From positions 62,001 through 126,000 of the forward strand of contig CASGDR010000008.1 in assembly GCA_949300345.1 (NCBI GenBank): a stretch of 64,000 nt of DNA, read 5' to 3'. This document shows positions 37,456 to 45,980 of the stretch, piece after piece; the stretch's first letter is position 1, and each line of letters starts with the position of its first letter. A model generated the notes under the pieces. The model was given only the letters and a program-made list of their open reading frames with translations, was not told the DNA's origin and ran no database searches. Origin of the DNA: an uncultured bacterium (GTDB lineage: Bacteria > Bacillota_I > Bacilli_A > RFN20 > CAG-826). The position numbers and the translations under genes are program-made.

Positions 37456-37962
37456 TTATATGACTGGTTCAATCAGATCGATGTCCCTCTTGTATATGGC
37501 CCTGGCGATGGCCTCGGTAGCATGCGACAAAAAGAATGCTTCCTTACAAAGGACGCAGTAATCTTCGTCATGGTCTAAAGTAGAGGGGCCGCATTTGGCT
37601 CCCCTATCAAGGGTTTTGCTTAGGTTCTTGGCGACGAGGTCAGGAAGGATTGTTTTATCTAGTTCGACACCATCCTGAAGAACGGCAACTAGAGCCTTGT
37701 GCCTATATAAAGCCCCCCCCGTCTTTTCCATCTGGGTGAGGGCCAATCTTAATTCCTCATCCATCAAGGCTTCGTTTGCCCCAGCGATGATGGCTATGAG
37801 GATATCGCAGCCGTCGATCAGTTCCTTGGCCTTTTGGCTTGAGAAAGATGGCCTATCCAGGAACTCCCCTTGCCCATTGAGCATATTTAGGACCTTGTCC
37901 CTATACGGGGCACCGCTAGATCCATATGATAGGTATGCTTTTTTGTTGCCTTGATATTTCAT
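37456..37962 (-). CDS. Possible TIR-like domain protein
   Basis: A 168-residue protein starting MKYQGNKKAYLSYGSS. The order beta-strand AYLSY, helix YRDKVLNMLN, loop, strand CDILIAII and helix MDEELRLALTQ, then strand HKALVAVLQ, resembles TIR and TIR-like (DUF1863) folds, with Glu in MDEEL in about the place of the catalytic Glu of NAD-cleaving TIRs. The C-terminal third has a CVLC pair. Similarity is structural by eye only. Alone on the minus strand, with a strong terminator; no Thoeris-type partner is adjacent. The ATG at 37962 is the first ATG; a TTG further up is possible. Confidence 0.4.
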   Translation of the reverse strand: MKYQGNKKAYLSYGSSGAPYRDKVLNMLNGQGEFLDRPSFSSQKAKELIDGCDILIAIIAGANEALMDEELRLALTQMEKTGGALYRHKALVAVLQDGVELDKTILPDLVAKNLSKTLDRGAKCGPSTLDHDEDYCVLCKEAFFLSHATEAIARAIYKRDIDLIEPVI

Positions 37963-38007
37963 CGACGATAGGTATTTGCAGGTAGTAAAAAGAAACCATA
38001 AAGGCAA

Positions 38008-38710
38008 GGGATTATCAAGGCACTTTAGGTTGTGAAAATGACTATGGAAATCAAAATGGCGACAAAACTATATAGGCCGATGATTTTAAAGCTAATTGTT
38101 CAGACACATTTTGTTATTTAACGCCTTTCAATTGGTTGTAGGGATTGATTGAAACGCATCAAGGAGTTTGGGTTGATTGGCTTGATGATCTAGAAATGAT
38201 ATGGCAATTCAATGTAACCGAATTCCGGGCCTTCAAGGATGAAAAAGAGGATTGGAGAATATGCAGCAAGGATGTAGGCGTCCTCTTAAAATACGATGAA
38301 AAGGCCCTTCATTGACAATTTGAATGGTTGATTGAGTAGGGCGCCACCCCTATCAATGAAAATACATAAGGGACGGTTAGGATTGACCCTCAACGCCTAG
38401 TCGTTCCTTGTTGAGTTTCCGAATTGCAAAAGGGTTCTGTCAATCTCTTGGCTTCTTTGTATGAAGAATAGGGCGCATATTAGAGGGAGATCAGCATATC
38501 AATCCCGTTCACGGAAAATCGCAGTAATTGAATTGCTTGCGTTCAATGCGGACTGATGCCTTCCTCTTCCCATAGTAAAAAAAGGCCTTGCCCTTTACGG
38601 CATTGAGCTCGTCGGTGATGAGGACGACGAACAAAAATCACCTAGGGCTTTTGCCCTTCATAGCAGATTTATATAGCCGTAATGCAATAGACCAAACATT
38701 CAGTATGCAA
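38008..38710. other. 703-nt gap with gene fragments
   Basis: Two protein-like pieces are visible. On the plus strand, 38145-38315 encodes 56 residues from a TTG (VWVDWLDDLEMIWQFN ... CSKDVGVLLKYDEKALH), acidic and with a natural ending, perhaps the C-terminus of a lost gene. On the minus strand, 38509-38637 encodes VVLITDELNAVKGKAFFYYG and RKASVRIERKQFNYCDFP without a start codon and with an in-frame TGA upstream. Neither has a recognised family. The rest is AT-rich with nothing identifiable. Confidence 0.45.
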
Positions 38711-39919
38711 TTACCCTTTTCGCTCTTTGTCACTAGAAACGTCCGAGGGGCTCTGAGAATCGTCGGGTTTACCTTTTCCAATCGCGGCACGTAGTTGCGT
38801 GCTGCTAGTTTGGACCGTGTACGGGAGATATATCACTTTGCCCCCGCGTTCACCCAGAAATTTCTCATACCTTGCAAACCTCTCCGTTCCTTTGTAGTCG
38901 GATCCCACGAATAGGTAGTCGAAGCGAATATCATCCCAAGCGTCGGTATCTTCGTTGGTGCACACAATGACGTCATCCACATATCTGATTCCCCTAAGGA
39001 TTTCCATTCTTTCATCCAAGGGAATAAACACTTCCTTGCCTTTATGGCTACCGTCGGGGTGAACGCCTACGACCAGCACATCACAATGCTTCTTGGCATT
39101 GCGCAACAAATTGAGATGGCCGATGTGGAACAAATCGAAAGTACCTGTCAAATATCCGACTTTTATTTTTGGCTTGTTCTGCAGATGGGAGCCCTTGAGT
39201 TTGTATCCAAGACTTGATTTGCCAAAACCTATGGGGTCTTGGTTATACGAAGCGAGAACCCCTTTGTAGGTCTGCTCCCAATTCGGGGTATAAAATTCGT
39301 CCCTATTTTCCATATGCAGGAGCATCTCTTCTGCAATCGCCCGAATCTCTTCCTTCTGTTCCTTGGAAGGCTCATCGACATCGTGGAACGCCGTTCCGGG
39401 GATTTTGCCTGGAGCCACATCAAGAATCCTATTCTTTGTGTCTTTGGCAGACAGTTCGGCATTGGCCGCTTCTATGAACTTGGCCAAAGCGGCTTTTGAT
39501 GCTGAGTAGACGGCATAAAGCGGGGAAGAAATAAATCCGGCGATGCTTGTTACAACGGCACAATGGAATGTTTCTGTGCTGGCAATCTTAGGATAATAAT
39601 GAGCCAAGATCTGAATGATGGACTCAGAGTTCACCTTTAGGGTTTTGGAAATCTCGGCACTAGCAAAGGTTTCCAACCAGCAAAGCCTGCCGATGCCCGC
39701 GGTAATGACCAACGTGTCGATATCCAATCCCAATAGTTCCTTGTATGACTGGGTTAAGTCTTCCTGGATAAACGTGGCATTCGAATCGCCATCGATTATT
39801 TGCGGTTTGGAATAATCAGATACATATATGTGTTTTGCGGGGTATTTCTTTCGAATTGCCCGATAAAGCTCGCTACCGAGTCCCCCGCAACCAACCAAAA
39901 GAACGCTTCTGTGTTTCAT
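38711..39919 (-). CDS. Fusion of short-chain dehydrogenase and TagD-type cytidylyltransferase
   Basis: A 402-residue two-domain protein. Residues 1-235 are an SDR: nucleotide-binding VGCGGLGSEL (9-18), active-site Ser125 in VVTSIAG and YSASK (Tyr138, Lys142). Residues 252-385 are a glycerol-3-phosphate cytidylyltransferase-like domain: LTGTFDLFHIGH (258-268, HxGH), RYVDDVI and TVQTSSTQLR. Bacterial Bcs1/Acs1 proteins join an SDR to an IspD-type cytidylyltransferase to make CDP-ribitol; here the cytidylyltransferase is of a different superfamily and the domain order is reversed. Probable role: reduce a ketose phosphate and activate the alditol phosphate with CTP. A TAAAAT ends 6 nt before the ATG. 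Confidence 0.82.
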   Translation of the reverse strand: MKHRSVLLVGCGGLGSELYRAIRKKYPAKHIYVSDYSKPQIIDGDSNATFIQEDLTQSYKELLGLDIDTLVITAGIGRLCWLETFASAEISKTLKVNSESIIQILAHYYPKIASTETFHCAVVTSIAGFISSPLYAVYSASKAALAKFIEAANAELSAKDTKNRILDVAPGKIPGTAFHDVDEPSKEQKEEIRAIAEEMLLHMENRDEFYTPNWEQTYKGVLASYNQDPIGFGKSSLGYKLKGSHLQNKPKIKVGYLTGTFDLFHIGHLNLLRNAKKHCDVLVVGVHPDGSHKGKEVFIPLDERMEILRGIRYVDDVIVCTNEDTDAWDDIRFDYLFVGSDYKGTERFARYEKFLGERGGKVIYLPYTVQTSSTQLRAAIGKGKPDDSQSPSDVSSDKERKG

Positions 39920-39996
39920 TGCATTATTTTATTACACTCGACATGTTTATGAAATTGATTACGTGAAATATGGTCTATGTCTTGTAGATTCATAAG

Positions 39997-40281
39997 ATGA
40001 ACATGGATACTGCGATCATTTTGGCTGGGGAGTTGGGAGTCGGATGCAACAGAACATCCTAAGATAAGTTCTTACCTTCAAAGGCAATCCCATTCTTGTC
40101 TATATCCTTGAAGCCTTTCAAAAACACCCTAACGTCGAGAGCAAAGTTCTGAAGGTTGGCAGGAGCCGCGGCCCTTGGTTTAGGCATCCTCACCATCGAG
40201 TTGGGAGGAACGACATATTTCTCTTTGGGAACTGAAAAGAACATCAAAGCGTATGAAGACATCTTGTGTTATGTAAACTCG
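39997..40281 (+). pseudogene. Remnant of an IspD/TarI-type cytidylyltransferase
   Basis: The plus strand starts MNMDTAIILAG, then one base is missing and the next frame gives GVGSRMQQNI, a stop, and LTFKGNPILVYILEAFQKHP. This is the N-terminus of IspD-family cytidylyltransferases (AIILAGGxGxRM...PKQFL...KPIL...). A third frame gives TTYFSLGTEKNIKAYEDIL, the end of the family (xxEKNIKITTxEDI). The middle 400 or so bases are gone. The order, spacing and direction fit a collapsed gene of about 235 codons, divergent from the SDR-cytidylyltransferase gene. TarI (CDP-ribitol) is more likely than IspD itself because of this context. Confidence 0.75.
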
Positions 40282-40418
40282 ACTGCTGAAAAGCTTCGAC
40301 TCTTCTTCCTTTTGATTACGGGAGGAAAAGGTACTCTGCTTTCCTTAATGGTGGGTTTGTTTCTCTCAAGAAACAGCGGGCGAGGGCTACACCCGGCTAT
40401 TTCATGTACACAAGATCC

Positions 40419-41573
40419 CTAATGGTCCTGAGACAACTGGTTATAAATCGAAACAAGCCGTTGGCCCATAATCGACCATTGGAATTCGTCTTGGAAAAGA
40501 TTTATGAGTTCTTGGCTAAAGCCATCGTTTGATGTAAATGATTTGACTAGGGTCTCCACGCCTTGCCCAAAGGATTCTTCGGTCGGATCTATGAGAACGC
40601 CCATATTGTGTTCTTGGAAATACAAATCGGAACCGGTGTTTCGAACCATAATGAGTTTTTTGCCCAAAGACATCGCTTCATAAAACTTGTTGGAAGAAAC
40701 ATAGCGGTGGTTTTGGATGGAAGGATCGTATAAAGCGACGAAAGCAAAACAATCCTTTTCCAATGAAAGAACCGAATTGTAATCCAACTTCCCATAAAAA
40801 GTTATGTTGTCGGATTTTTTGGCATATTCTTCTGCCAAGGCTGCAAGGGGCCCGACTCCTCCGATATGAAGCTCGACCGAATCATTTTTGGCAAAATAAT
40901 CCAAAACCATCGGCAGCAACCTTTCCTCACAAAGATTTCCGACATATACGAACCTGGGACGGTTCTTTGTATTCTTCAAAACACGCCGGTAGTCAAAGGC
41001 ATCGGAAAGCGGGGCGTTGTTGATGATTGCGATTTGTTTGGGATGGCACATCGATATCTGTTTCCGCCTTCCTTCATCGCAAATGATCGTAACTGCGCTG
41101 GCTTTGGTAACCTTCTTCTCCATCGACACAAAGAGCTTCCTCAAGAGAGTATTGGTTTTTCTCAGATCGGGAAAGAAATCAAAAATGTCGTAAACAAACG
41201 GTATTTTTTTCCTTTTTAGGATTTTGAATACCGGGTAGGCGCCGGGGAGGTCCACCAAGTGGGCAAAGTCAAACCGGTTCGAATTAGATTTGATCCATTT
41301 TTTCAAATTTTTAAAGAAGGACAAAATCGGCCTGGCGTTTTTTCTAGGGCCGGCACCCCACGGACCATAAACATTGATGAGGATCCGATTGACGTTTAGG
41401 CCATATACCGGGAATTCGTCTTCCGTGATGATCGGAGAACCTTTTTCCGGGGTTCGGTTCCATCCCAAAAAAAGGACATTGTATTGCCGGGAGCTCAGAA
41501 GAGAGTAAATTTCCTTCTGCGCCCTTGGATCGAACGATAAGTCATTGGTTCTTACATACAAGATGGTCTTCAT
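40419..41573 (-). CDS. Glycosyltransferase family 4
   Basis: A 384-residue GT-B enzyme. It starts with MKTILYVRTNDLSFDPRAQKEI, has a donor-binding C-terminal half with RPRFVYVGNLCEERLLPMVL, HIGGVGPLAALAEEYAK and the E(x)7E-type segment KFYEAMSLGKKLIM. It transfers a nucleotide-activated sugar to a lipid-linked glycan at the inner face of the membrane. The order next to mnaA suggests that UDP-ManNAc or UDP-GlcNAc could be the donor, but that is inference. Good Shine-Dalgarno GGAGGGG. Last gene of the leftward rhamnose/mnaA set. Confidence 0.85.
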   Translation of the reverse strand: MKTILYVRTNDLSFDPRAQKEIYSLLSSRQYNVLFLGWNRTPEKGSPIITEDEFPVYGLNVNRILINVYGPWGAGPRKNARPILSFFKNLKKWIKSNSNRFDFAHLVDLPGAYPVFKILKRKKIPFVYDIFDFFPDLRKTNTLLRKLFVSMEKKVTKASAVTIICDEGRRKQISMCHPKQIAIINNAPLSDAFDYRRVLKNTKNRPRFVYVGNLCEERLLPMVLDYFAKNDSVELHIGGVGPLAALAEEYAKKSDNITFYGKLDYNSVLSLEKDCFAFVALYDPSIQNHRYVSSNKFYEAMSLGKKLIMVRNTGSDLYFQEHNMGVLIDPTEESFGQGVETLVKSFTSNDGFSQELINLFQDEFQWSIMGQRLVSIYNQLSQDH

Positions 41574-41629
41574 CGATATACCCCTCCAAACGATTTGCGT
41601 TTCAATCGTGCCCTTACTGCCAGCAGGGA

Positions 41630-42721
41630 TTAGCCAACCAATACATCGGCTATCCTGCGTGAGGCAAAACCATCGCCATATGGATTGCTGGCATTGCTCA
41701 TCTTCGCATAGGCCTTCTTATCTTCCAGCAGGGTTTTGAATTCCCTATATATGGTCTCTTCTTGGGTTCCAACCAACTTCAGGGTACCGGCAGAAATCCC
41801 TTCGGGTCGTTCTGTCGTATCCCTCATTACCAAGACGGGTTTGCCCAAAGAAGGCGCCTCCTCTTGAATGCCTCCGGAATCCGTAAGAATCAAATAGCTC
41901 CTGGCCATGAAGTTATGGAAATCCAAAACATCCAAGGGATCGATTAGATGGATTCGATCGTCATCCCCAAAAATCTCGCGGGCCGTTTGGCGAACGACAG
42001 GATTCAGATGGATAGGATAGATCGCCTTGACATCCGGGTGCTCATCCAAGCAGCGTCGGATGGCCCTAAACATATTTTCCATTGGCTTTCCTAGGTTTTC
42101 CCTACGATGGGCCGTTATCAGAATCAGCTTGTTGCCGGAGGCCCATTCCAACTCAGGATTCGAATAATCTTCCCTAACCGTGGTTTTCAAGGCATCGATG
42201 GCAGTGTTTCCGGTAACGAAAATCGTATCGGCCAATTTCCCTTCCCTAAGCAGGTTCTGTTTCGCAAGTTCGGTTGGGGCGAAATTGAATTTGCTGATGA
42301 TGCTGACCGCTTGGCGGTTAAATTCCTCGGGATAAGGCGAATAAATGTTGTATGTTCTTAGACCGGCTTCGACATGCCCGACCGGAATTTGCTTATAAAA
42401 GCACGCAAGGGCGGTAACGAATGTAGTAGACGTGTCTCCGTGGACAAGCACGACGTCGGGAGAGACTTCTTCCAGTACCGATTTTATTTTTTCAAGAATG
42501 CTCGTCGTAATGTCGAACAAGGACTGCTTTTCCTTCATGATCGAGAGATCGAAATCCGGGGAAACAGAAAAAGCATCGAGTACTTGGTCGAGCATCTGGC
42601 GATGCTGGCCGGTGACGCAAACTATGGTCTTGATCGAATCCCTGGTTTTCAATTCATTCACCAGAGGACACATCTTGATTGCCTCTGGCCTTGTTCCGAA
42701 CACAAGCATTACTTTCTTCAT
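41630..42721 (-). CDS. mnaA: UDP-N-acetylglucosamine 2-epimerase (non-hydrolysing)
   Basis: Interconverts UDP-GlcNAc and UDP-ManNAc. The 363-residue protein has GTRPEAIKMCPLV at the start, HVEAGLRTYNIYSPYPEEFNR (the allosteric/active-site block), TAHRRENLG and LTDSGGIQEEAPSLGKP, all typical of WecB/MnaA. It lies in the polysaccharide region between a GT4 and licD genes; UDP-ManNAc is a precursor of teichoic-acid linkage units as well as capsule. A distinct CapG-type epimerase occurs at 53.2-54.3 kb, so this is not a duplicate of the same activity. Confidence 0.93.
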   Translation of the reverse strand: MKKVMLVFGTRPEAIKMCPLVNELKTRDSIKTIVCVTGQHRQMLDQVLDAFSVSPDFDLSIMKEKQSLFDITTSILEKIKSVLEEVSPDVVLVHGDTSTTFVTALACFYKQIPVGHVEAGLRTYNIYSPYPEEFNRQAVSIISKFNFAPTELAKQNLLREGKLADTIFVTGNTAIDALKTTVREDYSNPELEWASGNKLILITAHRRENLGKPMENMFRAIRRCLDEHPDVKAIYPIHLNPVVRQTAREIFGDDDRIHLIDPLDVLDFHNFMARSYLILTDSGGIQEEAPSLGKPVLVMRDTTERPEGISAGTLKLVGTQEETIYREFKTLLEDKKAYAKMSNASNPYGDGFASRRIADVLVG

Positions 42722-42791
42722 AATTTGTCAGTCCTTTCCGTCCGTATCTATATTAAAACCAAAATACGGTTTGGAACCTTCGAAAAGGGTC

Positions 42792-43607
42792 TCATTTCCG
42801 ATTATCGGAAACCCTTTCATAGAAGTGGTGGCCGACGCGTTGCTCTGGTGGGGGCAACTCCATATAATTCCCGTACTCCGTGGTAAGAATGTAATCATAG
42901 TTGGCAGGAACATTGCAGAAAGTTCCGCTGAAGGGTTTTCTCAGCAATTTTTGGAAAGGGTCTTCGTGAAAAACCATGGGCCGCGGATAGACATAGATAT
43001 CCAGCCAATAATTGCCCCTCCCTTTCAATGCCGTGCTCTCGATTTTATTCAGCTTGTGTTCGATCAAGCTACCTGGAATCATTTTGGAAACAATGGACCG
43101 AACAAAGGGCAGGAATCCCTTTTTGAACAATGGATTATTGATTTTCAGATAGTGCTTCTGCTTTATGGAAAGCCAACGCAAGGCTTTGCGGTTAGTGGCA
43201 ATTGCCGTTTTTTCGTCATTGAAGGGATAGATCGGATAAATGTCTATATAGATGCAATGCGGAACCGATAGTTCTTTATCCCAAGGCAGAATCGCTTCGG
43301 TGCCTTTCATCATCAGCTGCGCATGCGGAATCGGTGCGTTTTTGTAAAATGACCGATGAAGCAACTCCATTTCCGGTGGCAGATGCGAGGAACAATAAGA
43401 CAAAAAAGCCTCATAATCCTTGCTAGGCATCATGACATCCAAATCATCGTCCCATGGGATGAAGCCTTCGTGTCTGATCGCTCCAAGGAGCGTTCCATAA
43501 TTCATTGAATAGGAAAAATTATTTTCCAAGCAAACTTTGTCGAAATAAGCAAACAGCTCAAGTTGAACGTTTCTTAGAATGTTTTTGATTTTGTTTTCGT
43601 CGCACAT
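42792..43607 (-). CDS. LicD-family phosphotransferase
   Basis: A 271-residue protein of the LicD/nucleotidyltransferase-like superfamily. The family core is YSMNYGTLLGAIRHEGFIPWDDDLDVMM, where the DDDLD metal-binding acidic cluster is intact. LicD proteins transfer phosphocholine or related phospho-ligands from CDP-activated donors onto glycans; the eukaryotic relatives FKTN and FKRP transfer ribitol-phosphate from CDP-ribitol. The start at ATG 43607 has TTGGAGAA 6 nt upstream. The nearby SDR-cytidylyltransferase fusion is a candidate donor source. Confidence 0.88.
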   Translation of the reverse strand: MCDENKIKNILRNVQLELFAYFDKVCLENNFSYSMNYGTLLGAIRHEGFIPWDDDLDVMMPSKDYEAFLSYCSSHLPPEMELLHRSFYKNAPIPHAQLMMKGTEAILPWDKELSVPHCIYIDIYPIYPFNDEKTAIATNRKALRWLSIKQKHYLKINNPLFKKGFLPFVRSIVSKMIPGSLIEHKLNKIESTALKGRGNYWLDIYVYPRPMVFHEDPFQKLLRKPFSGTFCNVPANYDYILTTEYGNYMELPPPEQRVGHHFYERVSDNRK

Positions 43608-43649
43608 ATCGGTTCTCCAAATAACTGGGTCTAAGTAGAAAGGCCCCAA

Positions 43650-44507
43650 TCAATCAGTGGCTTCCCTTTCTTGGAGATAGCGGGCCAGGGCGTCATCCCA
43701 ATCAGGCATTTTCGTGAACCCGCTGCGCTCCATCTTGTCCTTTGACAATCTTGAATTCAAAGGGCGTTTGGCGGCTGTGACATAATCGGAGGTAGGAATG
43801 TCTTTGACCACGACATCCATATCTGACAATTCAAAAATCTTTCTGGCAAATCCGGCCCAAGAGACAAAACCATTGTTGGTACAGTGATATATCCCGTATT
43901 TATTCGAATGCACCAGTTCGATCAAAAACAAGGCAAGGTCATGCGCGAATGTCGGCGATCCAATCTGATCGGACACTACGGAAATTTCGGATTTGGAAGC
44001 GCCGAGCCTAAGCATCGTTTCGATGAAATTGTGCCCGCCGATTCCAAAAACCCAAGAAGTCCTAACAATGAACGACTTGCTGTGTTGCAATGCCAAATGC
44101 TCTGCCACTGCTTTCGAATAGCCATACTGACCCAAAGGATTCACAGGATCGGATTCAAGATACAAGCCGTTTTTCCTACCGTCGAAAACATAATCTGTGG
44201 AAACGAGAACGAAGGGAGTTTCAGGCGTTATCGAGGACAAAAGATTCTTGGTTGCAAGAACATTGGCTGCATAGCAGATTTGGGGTTCGGATTCGGCCTT
44301 ATCGACCTGGGTATAAGCGGCGCAATGAATCACACAATCGAATTTGGTTTTGGAAAACAAAGCGGCAACAGCCCCCTCATCGGTCAAGTCCAAATCATTT
44401 ATATCGGTGCCAATCACATTGTATGAAGGATATTTTTCCTTCAGAAGCCGGCACAGGACCGAACCTAATTGCCCTTTGACACCGGTAACCAAAATGTTTT
44501 TATTCAT
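43650..44507 (-). CDS. rfbD: dTDP-4-dehydrorhamnose reductase
   Basis: Last step of dTDP-L-rhamnose synthesis. The 285-residue SDR has VTGVKGQLGSVL, HCAAYTQVDKAES, LVSTDYVFDG and the active-site YGYSKAVAEH (YxxxK). It overlaps rfbC by 8 nt, and the licD gene begins 43 nt after its stop. The four rfb genes are together, with a glycosyltransferase between B and C. Confidence 0.95.
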   Translation of the reverse strand: MNKNILVTGVKGQLGSVLCRLLKEKYPSYNVIGTDINDLDLTDEGAVAALFSKTKFDCVIHCAAYTQVDKAESEPQICYAANVLATKNLLSSITPETPFVLVSTDYVFDGRKNGLYLESDPVNPLGQYGYSKAVAEHLALQHSKSFIVRTSWVFGIGGHNFIETMLRLGASKSEISVVSDQIGSPTFAHDLALFLIELVHSNKYGIYHCTNNGFVSWAGFARKIFELSDMDVVVKDIPTSDYVTAAKRPLNSRLSKDKMERSGFTKMPDWDDALARYLQEREATD

Positions 44508-45048
44508 ACTTAAAATCTATGTCGCTGTCTTTATAAAGAGGAGCTTGGCGGTCCTTGTCTGAAAGGTTGTGGGGCAATTCCCCCCAATCGACTCCAAAGA
44601 TAGGATCGTCAAACCTAATGCTCCTGTCCGACTCCTTGTTGTAATACTCATCCACCTTATATTGGACCATGCAATCGTCAACCAATGTAACAAAGCCGTG
44701 CAAACAGCCTTTCGGAATCAATACCTGGTGGAAATTGGATTCTGACAATTCAAAGGTCAGGTGCTTGAGGTAGGTCGGGGAAGATTTCCTGACGTCAACC
44801 ACCACATCAAGGATCGCTCCTTTGGTGCATCTGATCAATTTGAGCTGAGCATGCGGATTCTTTTGGCAGTGCAGGCCGCGGATCGTACCCTTTTGGACAG
44901 TAAATGACTGATTGTCTTGGACAAACTGGATTTCCTTTAGCGGTTCCCAATGCTTGCTGTAGCTTTCGAAAAAGAAGCCCCTGCCGTCTTTAAATACATC
45001 CGGCTTTATCAGCCAGCATCCAGGGATAGTGGTTTCCTTGCATTCCAT
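44500..45048 (-). CDS. rfbC: dTDP-4-dehydrorhamnose 3,5-epimerase
   Basis: Cupin-fold epimerase of 182 residues, with GRGFFFESYSK, RGLHCQKNPHAQLKLIRCTKG (catalytic His) and PKGCLHGFVTL. The chosen ATG (45048) gives MECKETTIPG; a TTG four codons upstream is part of the Shine-Dalgarno TTGGAG. It provides the substrate for RfbD. Confidence 0.95.
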   Translation of the reverse strand: MECKETTIPGCWLIKPDVFKDGRGFFFESYSKHWEPLKEIQFVQDNQSFTVQKGTIRGLHCQKNPHAQLKLIRCTKGAILDVVVDVRKSSPTYLKHLTFELSESNFHQVLIPKGCLHGFVTLVDDCMVQYKVDEYYNKESDRSIRFDDPIFGVDWGELPHNLSDKDRQAPLYKDSDIDFKYE

Positions 45049-45080
45049 ATGATTCTCCAAAAGGCATTAAGCCATCTTGG

Positions 45081-45980
45081 TTATTTTAAGTCAAAGAAGC
45101 ATTCTCTAACAGAAGACTTGAAAGAGAAAAAATAACCGTTCTTGAATAAAAACAGCGGTATGCCTTTAGCCAGCGAGTGATTCTTTATATTTTCCAAACG
45201 CGATTGGACGAATTTCCTATATTTATCCAGAAGCGCATAATCCAAACGGCTTGAAAGGGTTTCGTGAGCTCTGATTGCGTCAAGGCAACAGAGGATGTCT
45301 TCGCAATCCTCAACCTTCTTTTCATATAGAGGCTTTCCGTGCCTGGAAGATGCGCTGCTGTCGTATACCCGATGAAATACAAGATCATCGGAGAGCCAAA
45401 ATAGGGAATTGGTCAGCAAGGCCGCAAGCCAAAAATATAGATCGTGGGGTACATTATTGGCATTTATCAAACCGATGCTTTCTTTGCGGATGGCCATCAC
45501 GCATCCGGGAAAACGAATGGTGTAATTCCGCCTTTTTCTAGGACTGATTTTGTTCAGAAGTTGTCCCTTTTGGGAAAAAACAGGAGACCCACCGGTGGAA
45601 AAATTGCAACATAAAACCGAGATTTCCGGATTCTCGTCTAAGGCGCATGCCATCTTCTCAATTTTTGTCTTTTCCCACACATCATCCTGATCGGAAAGGA
45701 AGACATACTTCGCAGATGATTTGTTGAATGAGTCAATGAAGTTGTTTTTCCAGCCTAAATTCCGCTTGTTCTTTTCTATCTGAAAATCAGAAAATCCTTT
45801 GGACAAAAGGAAGTCCGAGGCATCGGAAATAGTATTGTCGGTAGAACAATCGTCCCTAATAAAGAGGGAGTCCGGCTTTCTTGTCTGGGACAAAATGGAC
45901 TCTAATTGGCTTTTGATGTATTCAGATCCATTAAAGGTGCAAAGAATAACCTGGGTGGTTATTTTTTCATCGTTTTCCAT
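45081..45980 (-). CDS. Glycosyltransferase family 2 (rhamnosyltransferase-type)
   Basis: A 299-residue GT-A enzyme. VILCTFNGSEYIKSQLESILSQT at the N-terminus, RDDCSTDNT and the DXD-like SDQDDVWEKTKIEKM are as in rhamnan/capsule rhamnosyltransferases of Firmicutes (RgpF/WbbL-like). Its position inside the rfb genes (14-nt overlap with rfbB) supports dTDP-rhamnose as donor. The end lies 32 nt before rfbC. Confidence 0.85.
   Translation of the reverse strand: MENDEKITTQVILCTFNGSEYIKSQLESILSQTRKPDSLFIRDDCSTDNTISDASDFLLSKGFSDFQIEKNKRNLGWKNNFIDSFNKSSAKYVFLSDQDDVWEKTKIEKMACALDENPEISVLCCNFSTGGSPVFSQKGQLLNKISPRKRRNYTIRFPGCVMAIRKESIGLINANNVPHDLYFWLAALLTNSLFWLSDDLVFHRVYDSSASSRHGKPLYEKKVEDCEDILCCLDAIRAHETLSSRLDYALLDKYRKFVQSRLENIKNHSLAKGIPLFLFKNGYFFSFKSSVRECFFDLK

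Noticed and set aside
38588-38794. Plus-strand frame of 68 codons left of the SDR-cytidylyltransferase gene
   Set aside because: It runs into the end of the real minus-strand gene; the minus strand has the more protein-like fragment here.
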